A stretch of 63,327 nt of DNA from the NCBI GenBank assembly GCA_019649035.1, contig BMAT01013288.1, forward strand, positions 285,257 to 348,583, given 5' to 3'. A program made the translations under genes and the position numbers. The stretch is from Elysia marginata (Eukaryota > Mollusca > Gastropoda > Plakobranchidae). Positions within the stretch are counted from its first letter, which is position 1, and each line of letters opens with the position of its first letter. Below are positions 1 to 11,880 of this stretch, piece after piece. The notes beneath the pieces were generated by a model. It worked only from the letters and a program-made list of their open reading frames with translations. It did no database searches and had not been told where the DNA came from.

Positions 1-44
<44 letters not shown>
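1..44. repeat. (CT)n microsatellite
   Basis: 22 CT units at the window edge; a broken CT-rich tract follows at 173-265. Confidence 0.98.
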
Positions 45-46
<2 letters not shown>

Positions 47-172
47 GAGCCCATTGTTGTAATTTGACAGCAACTTTTCATCTGACCTTTCATCACCTCA
101 CGGTCTGTTGTGGGCAGCGTTACTTAGTAAATGCTAGGACCGAATTTACTAACTGCTGTGAAACGTTCAGAA

Positions 173-265
173 GACTCTCTCTCTCTCTTTCTCTCTATCT
201 CTCTCTCCTCTTTCTCTATCTATCTATGTCTCTATCTCTTTATCTATCCATCTCCCTCTCTTTCG
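173..265. repeat. CT-rich imperfect microsatellite
   Basis: CTCTCTCT interrupted by TTT and TAT units. Confidence 0.9.
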
Positions 266-3200
266 ATAGATTAGCAGCCAAAGGTAAAGGAAGAGAGATA
301 CTTTTCGGCATGCGTCGGGGAATAATAACATGATATGTTATCATCAGTTGTTATGAAATTTAAACTGAAGCCAATGTTGAATAGGACATGAGTCCTCGCG
401 CTTCATCCACAATCTGAACAAAGGTCGGGAAAATTCTTGCCTTACACTGTGTGACAGGTGTAATTAAATTTTATCCTGCATGCCATTGTGCGCTTTATAG
501 CCAGTTTTTTTTTTATTACTGCAAACGGTTCGCGCTTTACTGGATCGGCGGTTATGACATGTCTACAATATCGATCCACTCATATCTCTCTCTAACGGTC
601 ATAAAGGATGCCCCAGACCGTAGCAGTGGTCTCTATAAGCTTTAGTCATAGACTAAGCGCTCGGTCGCGATTAAATACTTCACGCTAGGTTTACTGAGAT
701 GATGTGCTAGGTAGAAAGAGAATGCGTTACCCGTGACTCGTTTTTAAGTTAATTACGTTACGGTAATGGCGATGGTTTAAAAACATAAAGCTAGAAATGT
801 ATCAGCTATTTCCGTTTCAATCAGTACTGACATTGTCCTAGATAAAAATAATCAACGTTGGCCGCCAATGCGACAGAATAATAATAATGATTTTGAATTT
901 ATATAGTGCATGTACATAACTCCTTTTATAGAGGTGATGTATAACGAAAATTCTAACCAAAAATACATAGATGTTTTCAGTAAGTTATCTTTAAAAATTT
1001 TGACTACAATTACCTTGCGCAATGATAGACTACATGTTTGTAATTGGTAGTTAAAAATAAATTGTTTAAAAAGATGATGTTTTAACGGTTTTTTTTTAAA
1101 GATCTCTTGTTGGGGAGGTGAGTCCTAGACAGTAAGCTAATAATGAAGAAAGAGAAAGGGCCATAAAAGATGTTATACAAGTTTGTTGTTCCTTGCGGCT
1201 TATCTTAACGCTGAGCGATCTTACCTTGGTGTATCGGGTTATACATCTACATTTTTAAAAGTAAAAAGACCATTAGGCAATGGCATGTATGGGCACCAAG
1301 AAGCAAAAACATCAACACAATATTTGAAGGTGGTGTTGACAATATGCCTTGTATGTCTATTTTTGTGGTTGGGGGTTTCTTGATTTGTATTTGAGGACTT
1401 CGAGTGCAACCGAAACAGGAAACAAAGCGAGATCATGTAACTAATCAGAATGGGATTAGAAGCAAAACAAGATAAGCGTCCCGTCTTTAGACATCAACAA
1501 ACAAAATTGTAGTGTTTATGGTATTCTAGACCTATTAATATTAGTTGTTGTTGTCCTCCAGGCACTAGTCTGCAATCAAACACAATGCTGGGGGCAGTCT
1601 GTCGATTTTAGGGGACCTAAAGCTTTCTTTGTCGCACAGGGCCTATCTGATGTATTCGTTATACATACATGATCTCTGTAATGATCTCTGTAATGTTTAC
1701 TGATTCTTGAAAGTTCTACAGAGTTTGTGAGACCCTCGTGCGCGGTGAAGTGCATGGAGATGAGTAGGCTATCGGCCTCCGTCTGTGTCTTCTAACACTA
1801 CTACATGTATTACTCACCTAGTACATGTACAAGGCCCTACTGCTTACTGCTACTCTTTACGCTTTACTTACTCATTTACGAAGTCGGACTGCTGCTGCTA
1901 CTGTTTGCCAGCACTACCATTAAAACTGTACAACTGCTGTGCTACCACAGGTTTCGCAGGATGGCGTGCGTTACTGTGGTATTCTGACTTTTCTCCAGTT
2001 CGCCCCACAGCGTCGTACTGCTGTTCGGGCACGTAATACAAGGTTTGCGAACTGACTATTGCTTCGATGCCCCTGCTGACGCTGATGCTGAATGATTTGA
2101 CCATCAAATAGAGCCGATTTAAATGGCTTGTGTTCAAGAGGGGGTGGGGTGGAGAAAAGAACTCTTTTTGGAAACATGCAGGCAATGGTGCTCGAAGAAA
2201 CATGTTATGCAAAAGGGAGATTATTCATTTCGCGGTCGTTCACACATCGATAACCGTACGATCGTTAGGTACACAAATCCTCGTCTTTCACAAAGCCCAA
2301 TCGCGTGCTGGTGTGTGGTGCGTTGCCTTCACTGAACCTCCGAGTCTATCTATAGCATTAGCAGCTGTAAGCTTAGTACATTGTACATTGCTCAGTGATA
2401 TAGCCCACATAGATGCCAGTCCTGCGACATTACCGCCTTTATGGTTCAGAGCATAAGGTCGATTTTCAGGTTCAGCGTCAGTTTGAATGTAGGGGTCGTC
2501 TCATAATCGCGGGCGTATACCTGTAGCGTCGATACGTATTTCCATGTGGAGACTTTTTGTACTTTTATTATTCGTACTGTTGTAATTGTACATGTCCAAA
2601 AAATTCCATCATGAGGCGAGTAGGATGAATCATATACAAACCCCTCAAACTATTTTTTATTTAAGAGCCCTTTGCTTTAATTAACTTGCAATCTTGTGAA
2701 CTAGTTTTATTGTCCATATCTTGGAATAACTTAAGACATAGATTAAGGCAAGAGTTAGAATTATTTCAACCTGTTCCGGAGCCTAGAATACAGTTTGAAT
2801 CAATATGAACAACTCATAGTGTGAAAATTCGGGCTTGTGCTTGATTTACCGTAGTCGCCTCATTGTAAGAGACACTAATCCCATACACATGATTGTGTTG
2901 GTTTAAAAAAATCAAACTGCTTATGCGATGACACGAGGCTTTTGGCTCATTGGCTCTCGTCCTTTTCCCAGTGAATGATTTTTCTTTTTTTTTATATATA
3001 GAGAACCTCTAAATTTATAGCGGTTCTTATGTTTTGTTTTTGTTTTAATTATCCATTGTTGGTTTAGGTCCCAATTTTAAGCGACTCTCCTTTCGAGTGT
3101 GTAAATAGCCTACCATTTTTGGCTCATTGTCATAGCTGGTCGCACCAATCTTCTCACGAGTTGTTTACATTACGGGTTAGGATTACAGGACTTTCTCAGT

Positions 3201-5080
3201 TGCCTCCTCGTCATCTCTCTCTCTCTTTTAATATGTGTGTTTTCCCCTCTAAACAACAGACCACTGAATTGCACTCTTCAGTCATAATTACATGGAATTT
3301 ACCCAGTATGCATTTCATTTGGTATTTAAAAAAACTTATAAGAAGTTATTCTTTAATCTTATGAAGACTGTCGACAAGAAACACCATAAAATGACAACCC
3401 ATCCTCAGATGTTCATTTCACTTCTTAATTAAAAGCAGCAAATGAAGCGCAGATTTTAAAAAAAATTATCAGGGCAAGGTTTTATGTGAATTTGGGAATA
3501 AACGGAGAAAATAAATCGGGAGCTCCAAATAAACCTTTTAAGCCACCCCTTAGACCAGGTGGCCATGGACTTCTAAATGCGTGTTTGTAGTGCATCTGTC
3601 TCAGTTATGTGTAAAAAGTCTCGCAGTGGTCACAAGTAAAAGTAGAACCAGTGGTTCGCCTGAATAAACAGCGGAGCAAGCTGTTACGTTTGTGACGGAA
3701 AGAAAGGGACCGTCCAATACTTTCCATTTCCCTGTCTACCGTTGGGCCCGTTTGATTGAAGTCATGGCAGAAAAAGAGCAATGTGTCTGGGTACACTATT
3801 GATTAGAAGGAAAAAAAGCATTGATCAAAAGCGCCACAATGACACTGTCTCTGTCAAGCAATAGAGTGCAGGACTGGTGTTCCGTGTAGGTTAGAAAGAT
3901 TCTAAGGGGAAACTAACGGAAAGCTATAATACTAGTCAATTTGCAGCGAATTCCTGAGAAGAAATATGTCATCTAAATAAAAAAACGACTGGGATCCATG
4001 AAAAGCGCAACACAGTTCATGTATCTGAAATCAAGTTTGACAAACCCCGCACTCGAGGCCTGTTAGTTGAAGGGCTTTGGACTCGAATGAATTTGTGTGA
4101 ACGATTCAAGTGGTCTAGTAAACGCTTATCTAAGAAAGTAATAGGAAAAAAAATTAGTTCTTTTACATGATCTGCCTTCACTGCCATTCATTAAAAAAGA
4201 GGGGGAGAGGCCACGCACAGAGCTGAGAAAGTGTAGAATGAAAATTTCTAACCACTTCATTCTTTAATGAGTCCAAACAAGCAGGCGTAGTACTACTTTA
4301 TTGTCTCAGACTAAAAGAAAAAAAATGTGGGACATATGAAAATTTTTCACGTAAATGTTCTCCAATGATTGTTTTTATGTCACGCTACGTTCAAGCTCTC
4401 AAAACAAACAGAACCAGTGCAACTTTTAAGTTGGCTTATACAGATCGTCTAAACTTATTATGGTTCTCTGTCTCCTCCAGTAAGGTTGGAAATGTGTCCC
4501 TGTAATATTTATATTCGCACCTTTCCCATCTAGAATACTAACGACGAAACTCTTTAAACTGTTAACCATGCGCTAATATATATAATTATATATTTAATGA
4601 AACATCTTAGCAAATACAGAAGTGCTTGAAAAACTACAATAGTTGACCACGAGGGAATGTAAAACATGTAGACCGAATGAGGGTTAAAAAAGAACACAAT
4701 GTGGTCTGTGTCGCTTATCAGCAGAAGAACATTGTAGTGATGAAGACAGTTTTTCTTACATGTCTGTTTATTTTTGCCCTCACTGTGAGTTTTAGATTTT
4801 CAGGTCTGGGAACAACCGACTCCAAAATAAAACCCTTTGACAGGTCGCCTTTTTGCACTTTAAAAGCTATATAGTCACTAGGTAAGGCGCCGGTGCGCAA
4901 GATATCCCTCTAGACTATGTACTCCTGTCACAGTCTTGCTGCTTTTAATACTCCCTTGCATTTTATGTGGTCTTGACTTGTAAGTGTCCAAATGCGCTGG
5001 CTTTTGTAAGACTGCAAAAGCCTTAAGTTTCGTGATAGTACTGGGGTTTTTTTTTTTACCTTTCCTTCTTGCATTTTCAG
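266..5080. other. upstream region or 5' intron of the REEP-like gene, no coding exon found
   Basis: Searched on the plus strand for the missing REEP N-terminal blocks (MVS start, YPAY, KTKNVKEY) and none was seen, so this is probably intron. Small retroelement tail near 885-915. Otherwise featureless. Confidence 0.5.
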
Positions 5081-5157
5081 GTAAAATGGATGATGTACTG
5101 GATTGTGTTTGCTTTATTCTGCACAGTGGAGACCTTCTCCGATGTGTTTTTGTCATG
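5081..5157 (+). CDS. REEP: REEP-like gene, first visible coding exon
   Basis: Acceptor tttcag at 5075-5080, donor gtaagt at 5158. Phase 0 start. Encodes the first half of the membrane hairpin ([19 protein letters not shown]), ending in the first two bases of a Trp codon completed by the next exon. Confidence 0.92.
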
Positions 5158-5902
5158 GTAAGTTAAGGCTTCTACTAAGAGTTAATTATATCATATTTTT
5201 TTGGCTCTAATGTTTGCTGTTCGGCCGTCTGAATGGAACGCTTAAGATGTTCTTTTTTCAGTCCTTAGTAGCTTTGATTGTGACAGTTAAATAATAGGTC
5301 TCGTGTTCTGGACGATTAAGTCAAAAGTCTGAAACTTTTATTTAACGCCTTATAATATATATTTCAACAAAATATTGAAAATTTTCAGGTTAGGAAGCTT
5401 AGAAAAATGTCTTGTTCAAATAATACCTTTGAAGGTGAAAATTGAGAAATCGGACTATGACACCCTAGATGCAAGACATATGATAGGTGTGTTGCAGTAG
5501 CATATTTTGAGATGTCTCTTCACTAAATTTGCTTGAAAGGGTCTGCAAAGTTGATGGATGAGGAATGTATGTTTTTTTTTTTTTTTAATTGTCTATCTCA
5601 AAATGTGAGCGCACACACACATTTGCACAAAGATAGTTATGTTGTAAGTAAGACATTCAGGCCACAAGATGGATGTGTAGTTTTCTTGTTTTTAGATCAT
5701 TTTAATCAAATAAAAGGTTGAAGTGAAATTGTAAGTATAAATGGGAAGACAAATTCTGTTGTTCCGCTTGTTTGATGATAATTCTTCTACCATGTAATGC
5801 ATGTTTCAAACATTAGATGAGCATATGACTTTACATGTTTGACTGGGGTCTGAGAGGTCCACTTCCCTCTTTTTACTACTTTAAAAAATATGAAATGTAA
5901 AG

Positions 5903-5934
<32 letters not shown>

Positions 5935-8900
5935 GAGTCCTACACCGCCGAAGGCAGTCTCATGACTTTACATATTTACCCCAGCAGGCCTATACACACA
6001 AGAGCCAATTCAACTCATATTTCAGAGCATTACAGTACGGCAGCCTGTTAGGCGCTCAGATACTAACATTCCACAAATTTCAAGCACTGCCTTTAGCCAG
6101 GTACCCGTTTTACAGGTGGCTGGACTGGGGAAATTTAGGGTAAATCGCTTTCCCAAGGCAATTGCAACATGACACGGTCGGGAATCGAACCCACGACCTC
6201 CAGATCGCAAGTCCGACGCGCTAACCACTCTGCCACGCTGCCCCTTATAACTCAGTTGACCACATGCCATCTATTCTTTACATTTTTTTTTCTTTTAAGG
6301 CTGCCTTTCTACTACGAGCTGAAGATAGTGTTTGTGCTGTGGATGCTTTCGCCCATGACTCAAGGATCCAGTTTTCTCTTCAAAAAGTTTGTGCATCCTC
6401 ACCTGGCTAAGAGAGAAAAGGTTAAAAAAAATACTTTTGTAACTTATGCTGAGCTTAAATGCTTTTTCTATGCAAATCACATTTACACAACTTTAATTTA
6501 AAATATGTGATGATTACTGAAAATAGATAGCATAGAAAATGACAGCTGTAGACTCGAAGACATACATGATCAAAGTGCTGAGATTTACAGCAGCACTTGT
6601 CTAATTTTGATATTGGTGATTTTTTCTTTGAGTTTAAAAAATATCTTCATTCATCTGACTTATCGTCCACATGTGATCAGTAAGTTGGAATTAATAGTGG
6701 CAGTAAATTTAAGAGAAGACTTTAGCAGAGAATTCTTTTTCATTATCTCTCAGGAAATTGATGAAATGATTGACCAAGCAAGTAAACAGGGATATACCAC
6801 CTTGGTCACCCTCGGCACAAAAGGCCTGCAAACGCTGATGAAAACAGCTATTATTGTGAGTAACTAAACATTAGCTATATTATAAATGTATGCCTTTGTT
6901 ACCAGCAATTCTGTTAGCTGTCATAGTAATTCCCAGTCCATTTTTATCTATTTTATTTTAATGTATGAATGTACCTATAGGTATTGAGTTTCTGAAAAGT
7001 CTTATGAGATAGTGTTATGCTTATCATTTTTAAAATTTGACCTATTTAAGAGGTATTCAAGCTGAACTGAAGAACCAATCTGACCCGAGTACAACAATCA
7101 TTCAACATCATTGTGTTTCCTCTAACAATATTCATTTGTTTACAATTTTTGACATGTTTTTTTTTTTTATCTCTCCTCTATCATACTCCGACTTCTTCCA
7201 GTTCACATTGCACAAGCATCGACATATGTCTTCAGTATTTTATGATATGAGTTTGATTCCAATCGTCCTATTTTCACCATTGCTACGCAGGGCCAGTCAA
7301 AGCTTGTTGATCACCTGCGACGCAGTTACAGCACCAGTGATCTCTCTAATGATGGACATAATCTGGTGCAGCGTCATGAAGCTCTCAATGAACAAGAAGA
7401 AGGAGAGGATGAGCTAGGTAAGTGATCTCTAGGCACTCTTTCCCTGTCTGTCATAAGCTATATTTTTTGCTTTTCCTTGCAAACAAGAGACATATCTGCA
7501 CTTAATGTCTGATGTAGACTGTAACTGTGATATTGGAAGATAAAAAATATGTTTTTAGGTAAAATAATTTTTCAAATGAAACTTTAGATTAATATGTTGT
7601 CTTTCTTTCCATTATAGATAACAGGCTTATAGAAGACAATGCAGAGTTAAACAGGCGTATGAAGTCTCAAACAACTAAGCGAGGCTCAAGTTCAGGTAAC
7701 TTTAACATGTGTTTTGTTGTTTGTTGTTTTTTTCAGTGCGAGTTAAAAAATTTGTTTCTAGAGCTGGGATCATAAAAATTGTATGAGGCTATATTCTTAA
7801 TTTCAGATGAGGTGAGTTGTTGTTTTTTTTTTTCAATCTATAACCAATTTCTTTGCTTACTGCTATGAAAGGTTGATGGTTTAAATGGAAATATTTGTGA
7901 TACAATTAAATATATTACTGTGTATTCACGCTGTTTTTCTGTTTTCTGTTTCCCCATACTTGTCAAAACAACCAGTTACAGACAAACAGTTAAGATCTCA
8001 CAATTGTTGTTAATTTCCTAAGGTAACAATAAGAAATATTGTTTGCTGGTTGCTTTTCGGCAAAATAGCTGGAAGGGAAAATTGTAATTTACCAAACTGA
8101 AGTAATGTTTTTACATATTCAGAATAAAAGAGCCCCTTTGAAGTAGAAATTTTATAAATGTTCTCCGCTTTATATACTAAGATGTTTAAGTTGATGGAGA
8201 TCGCTCCATCATAAGTTCTGTTGCTGCTACTGATAGTTTTATTATTGTTTTGAAGGACAGTTAGGTGACACATCTTGTGATATTTTCAGATAGAAAACAA
8301 AGATATGTTCATTTGTTTATTCTGCAATGAAAAGATTTTTCCGTATAAGCATTGTGCTGATACTCTGCTTTTTTTTTTATTATCATCATCTTAAGGTATT
8401 TCGTTGTCAAGCGTGAAAGAGGAAGAGGGTGAAAATGGAGAGCATGTAATTACAGAGACTTTCTCTATCCCCCAAAACACCAGACGCCAATTATCACCAA
8501 GAGAGGTAGGTCTTATTTAACCAAAAAATTTTGTATTAAAAATTTTCTGAAGTGAAGTTTTAGTCAAAACTTCGGTTAAATGGCCATATGAATTAACCAA
8601 TAGTTTTTTCTGTTCTGATTCCCTTGGGAGGATGGGTTTGTATTTTATATAGTCCATTGTTTGTTTTGGTTTTTTTTTGTCTCCAATTATTGAGATGGAA
8701 AGATTTCCTGTCTTCTTCAGTAAGCAGGTGGAGTTTTTTGTTCTTTAATCAGGCAGGGTGTACAAGTTGTTCAACAACGGCATGGGCAATGGCATGAATA
8801 TCTAATTAAGTTTGCAGAATGGTGATCAAATTACATGATAGTATTTGTAATGACTTTAAAATTCATTGCAAGGCATATATTCTTCTTTTCTTCTAACTTT

Positions 8901-10936
8901 TTACGTTCAGAAGTGGAAATTTTTGTTATTTATTTTAGTGTTTTTAGGTTGGTGCATTATTTTTTGCTCAATAATCAGATCTATACTTGCAAATTTTGTC
9001 ATTGCATTATCTTTGTACCAAGCTGTTCTGTTATTTTATGATTGAATTAATATAAAAAAAATTTCTGTACCTCTTTCTCCATCTTTTTTCTTCATACACA
9101 TATCACCCTAATGTGTACATTATGTTTTTCTTTGTCTGCATTGTCTTTCATTGTTTTGAAGACTGAAATCATCAGAGCCTTTGAAAGCCTTTCACATTTC
9201 AACGATCATAACTTCAATTATATTGAAGAAGGGCATGCAAGGTATCGTAGGAATTCAAATTGAAAACCGCCAAGCAGGTGTTTTGGTGGCAGAGATTTGA
9301 GAGTAAGCAAGGCACCTGCAAGTTTTTAAGGCACTTTTTTTTTTTGTTTAAGGAAGAAAGACACACTTTCTCTCTTTTACATGCACACTCTTTTGATCCT
9401 GAGGATTTAAAATAGAAATTGGCTGCATTCATCATTCTGTGCTCTTACCATTTTCTCTCTACCTTTTTGGTTTGGTGGGTTTTTTTATATCTGTTTTTCC
9501 CCCACTCGACAATCTAGGATGTTACTCGGATGGCTCAACAGTCCCGATGCCAGTCCTTACCACCAGCTTCTATTAAATCTTCTTTGCAAGTTACATCTTC
9601 TTGTTTGGCAAACAGCAGACAATTTTTTTCTGAACTTGCTGAAGTTGAAAGCAGAGTTGCAACTTCAAAACATGAACATTCTACTAGCCGATCTGGTGTT
9701 AAAAAATATCCTCTTCTAAGGTCCAAATCACAAGATAGCTCTGGCTTTGCCAGGTCCAAGTTTTTTTCAAATGTCAAAGAGACAGGGTTGAAAAGAGAGA
9801 CATTTTCAAGGGTTTCCTCAGGGATTGTAGATTTAAATAATAAAAGTGCTAATAAAATAATCCATTCAAAGAAAGAAGAAATGGTGACAAGTCCCATGGC
9901 TATACCAGAAAGCCAAAATGACTCCTGTATAAAAATTGATGAAGAAACTGATCTTAGTAAAGAAGCAAAGATGGTTAAGGTCTTGCCTCAAAACAATTTG
10001 TTGTCAAGTGGAGAAATGATAGACGTTGATGACCTGAAATACCCTGATACTATAGTTTACGATGAAAAAAGTCTGGGATGTTTTGAATCTGAAGTAAGGG
10101 AGTTTTGTGATGCAGGGGAAGCTGCTTTTCTGACTTCAAACAAGACAAATGTTTTGGATTGCTGTGATGATGTCAGACTTGAAAGTAATGTAAAAACTTT
10201 AAATAGTAAGGCTGTTCTATCTAGTAGCACTGATGATGTTTACAGCCCTACAAACGATGAAAATATTTTTGAAGCTGAAAGTGGTTTAGAGCCCTTTGAT
10301 TATTGCTTGCCAGAAGATGCACGGAGTAGCCTGAACTTGAACACAGACAGCAAACAGGAAACTTTTTCAGCCCTCAGCAGTAAAACTAACCCAGAAGTAC
10401 CATTGGGCAGGGCGCTTCTTCTAGCTAGTCTTGAAGAGGACTCTGAATATGACTTAGAGCAATTTATTCCACATCCTCATAGCACACCAAATAGCCCTGC
10501 TCTGTCCAGGGATGTAAGTCTAGATATGATGTCAAGTAGTGCTCCTGGTAGCCCATTGTTTTTCCTGAGAAATCAACAGCAGAAGCATTTTTCTCAAACT
10601 GCAGAAAATTTGAGGGATTACACTTTTACCGCCTCAAGAGTGCCATCTCAGCTGAAGTCAGTCTCAAATCACCCTACTGCCAGTTTTCCCTTCGAAAGGA
10701 CGCTGAGGAAATCAACAAGCATGCCACCAATGTTTGGAAAGGACAGTGTCCATCAACGCCGGGCATGGATCCAAACTGGGCCTGTTGAGGAATCTGAACC
10801 TCATCTAGCCAGTGCTGCATATTTTCGCACCCACAGATTACACACTGTACCAGGAAGATCACTCCACAGCAAAGCATATTTGAAAGATAGCCATGCATCT
10901 GGTCTTTCAAAGGCTGTGTCTCCTTATGACATGTAA
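5081..10936 (+). CDS. REEP: REEP1-4-like receptor expression-enhancing protein, 5'-partial, seven exons, very long C-terminal tail
   Basis: REEP1-4 proteins shape tubular endoplasmic reticulum through a reticulon-like membrane hairpin and bind microtubules through their C-terminus. Exons 5081-5157, 6300-6420, 6754-6855, 7291-7417, 7618-7695, 8396-8505 and 9518-10936 splice in phase to 677 residues. The first starts [13 protein letters not shown], the second gives [18 protein letters not shown] and [13 protein letters not shown], the third [17 protein letters not shown]; these are hallmark REEP blocks, and the first three exon borders coincide with those I know from vertebrate REEP1. The exons encoding the N-terminus (the MVS... 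start and YPAY block, about 35 residues) were not found in 1-5080 and probably lie upstream of the window. Vertebrate REEP1-4 are about 200-260 residues; here the last exon alone adds about 470, rich in Ser, Asp and Glu. Family assignment is firm; the function of the tail is unknown. Confidence 0.93.
5295..5480 (-). mobile_element. four-copy MITE family, copy a (diverged)
   Basis: On the minus strand starts TATGTCTTGCATCTAGGGTG, has CACCTTCAAAGG and AAGACATTTTTCTAAGCT, and ends CGTCCAGAACACGAGACCTA. Aligns with copies at 27790, 55636 and 58491. Confidence 0.55.
5902..6244 (-). mobile_element. tRNA-derived SINE, antisense in a REEP intron
   Basis: On the minus strand the 6244-6177 head reads like a tRNA: A box within TGGCAGAGTGGTTAGCGCG (6234-6216) and B box GGGTTCGATTCCC (6192-6180), without introns or a proper 3' acceptor end. 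A body of about 250 bases follows, with a CCTTGGGAAAGCGATTTACC block like the shared central domains of mollusc SINEs, and the element ends in an (ATTT)n tail (5902-5928 on +). No clear target-site duplication seen. Confidence 0.85.
6300..6420 (+). CDS. REEP: REEP-like gene, second visible coding exon
   Basis: Acceptor ttttaag at 6293-6299, donor gttaaa at 6421. Encodes the conserved second hairpin segment and the FVHP motif. A SINE in antisense orientation ends about 55 bases before this acceptor. Confidence 0.93.
6754..6855 (+). CDS. REEP: REEP-like gene, third visible coding exon
   Basis: Acceptor tctcag before 6754, donor gtgagt at 6856. Exactly 34 codons in phase 0. Encodes [18 protein letters not shown], the amphipathic segment that follows the hairpin in the REEP family. 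Confidence 0.9.
7291..7417 (+). CDS. REEP: REEP-like gene, fourth visible coding exon
   Basis: Acceptor acgcag before 7291, donor gtaagt at 7418. Encodes [18 protein letters not shown] and an acidic stretch. 42 codons plus one base, completed as Asp by the next exon. Confidence 0.85.
7618..7695 (+). CDS. REEP: REEP-like gene, fifth visible coding exon
   Basis: Acceptor attatag before 7618, donor gtaact at 7696. Encodes a short charged segment ([18 protein letters not shown]) with coiled-coil-like spacing. The flanking phases match. Confidence 0.78.
8396..8505 (+). CDS. REEP: REEP-like gene, sixth visible coding exon
   Basis: Acceptor cttaag before 8396, donor gtaggt at 8506. Encodes an acidic segment ([12 protein letters not shown]) followed by [13 protein letters not shown]. 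Phase fits both neighbours. Confidence 0.78.
9518..10936 (+). CDS. REEP: REEP-like gene, terminal coding exon with long disordered tail
   Basis: Acceptor aatctag before 9518; reads [16 protein letters not shown] and stays open for 472 codons to TAA at 10934-10936. Composition is Ser/Asp/Glu/Lys rich without predicted hydrophobic segments. Short proline-directed phosphorylation-like sites are visible ([16 protein letters not shown]) and a basic patch [11 protein letters not shown] near the end. No known domain recognised. Confidence 0.88.
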   Translation, partial: DVTRMAQQSRCQSLPPASIKSSLQVTSSCLANSRQFFSELAEVESRVATSKHEHSTSRSGVKKYPLLRSKSQDSSGFARSKFFSNVKETGLKRETFSRVSSGIVDLNNKSANKIIHSKKEEMVTSPMAIPESQNDSCIKIDEETDLSKEAKMVKVLPQNNLLSSGEMIDVDDLKYPDTIVYDEKSLGCFESEVREFCDAGEAAFLTSNKTNVLDCCDDVRLESNVKTLNSKAVLSSSTDDVYSPTNDENIFEAESGLEPFDYCLPEDARSSLNLNTDSKQETFSALSSKTNPEVPLGRALLLASLEEDSEYDLEQFIPHPHSTPNSPALSRDVSLDMMSSSAPGSPLFFLRNQQQKHFSQTAENLRDYTFTASRVPSQLKSVSNHPTASFPFERTLRKSTSMPPMFGKDSVHQRRAWIQTGPVEESEPHLASAAYFRTHRLHTVPGRSLHSKAYLKDSHASGLSKAVSPYDM

Positions 10937-11794
10937 TAAAATGTCACAGAAGCAAAAGTTAAATAGAAACATTAAAAAGATATTTTATCGCACAATCAGC
11001 ATGATCTTAGTCAAAGTAATCAGTCCTAGTGAAAGTGTTTTGGCCAGACAGTAAGGAGCAAAGGATAATCTTTTCAATAGGTGAATAGCAAGCACAAATG
11101 GCGCAGAAAAAACTCTTTTGTTTAGGAAGCAAATGAAAAAAAAACCTCTGATACCAATTCAAAGAACAGATGAAAAGTGGCTAAAATATTCTCCTGGATC
11201 TGAGTGGGCTCTCTAGGAAGGTAAAATCAAAAGGCATCCTGAACGCTTTATTTAGTTAAAAAAGAATGCAAGCCTCTGCCTCTGTAGATAGTTTGCTTAT
11301 GATCCTGTTTGAATATATTAACAAGTAAGACACCTTGCTACCCCAATTTTTGCAAAATGTATTGATTTAAAGGAGTCAAGTGATGCTGATTACATCTATT
11401 ATTCAGTTTACAACTTATTGAACAGCTTGCCATTTTCAAAGCATTTACTATGGAAATTTTTTGTCAATAGTATTTTTAACCTGGTCCCTAGATTAGTTGT
11501 GTCTTAAATACATTGAGGCATGTGGCCATCTAACTTATCTTTGAAATACTGTTTGTTTCTGAATCTGCCATTTTAGTCGAGTGTGCCCTAACATTTCCTT
11601 CCTTTTTTCTCTCATTCTTTCTCTTTCTCCTTTTTCACACACTCACAACATCTTGTGGATTTGTTGATTTCTATCTTTTTTTCATATTGGAACAGGTGAA
11701 AGCTTCAAAGAAAAAAGTAATTTTTGTAGCGTATGTTTTTAATACTTGGACAAAAAAAAAACAGAGTTTTAATACTAATTGTGCTATACTGTTT

Positions 11795-11880
11795 TTCAAA
11801 TAATAATAATAAGTTTATTTTCATAGCGCCTTCCCTCAGTAGGAGCTCAAAGCGCATTACATAAAATCTTAGCAAACTAA
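11795..11880 (+). repeat. (AAT)n plus GCGC-type retroelement tail
   Basis: AATAATAATAATAAGTTTAT, then ATAGCGCCTTCC and CTCAAAGCGCATTACAT. This is the typical 3'-end signature of a CR1/L2-type LINE or its SINE in aquatic invertebrates. Partial relatives at 885-915, 21915-21975 and 24274-24360. Confidence 0.5.

Noticed and set aside
1785..2456. Cluster of overlapping open frames
   Set aside because: No splice-consistent structure or recognisable protein text on either strand.
6177..6244. tRNA gene on the minus strand
   Set aside because: A and B boxes are present but it is fused to a SINE body with an ATTT tail and lacks a proper acceptor stem pairing; called a SINE head.
9535..9897. 120-codon minus-strand frame
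   Set aside because: Shadow of the REEP terminal exon.
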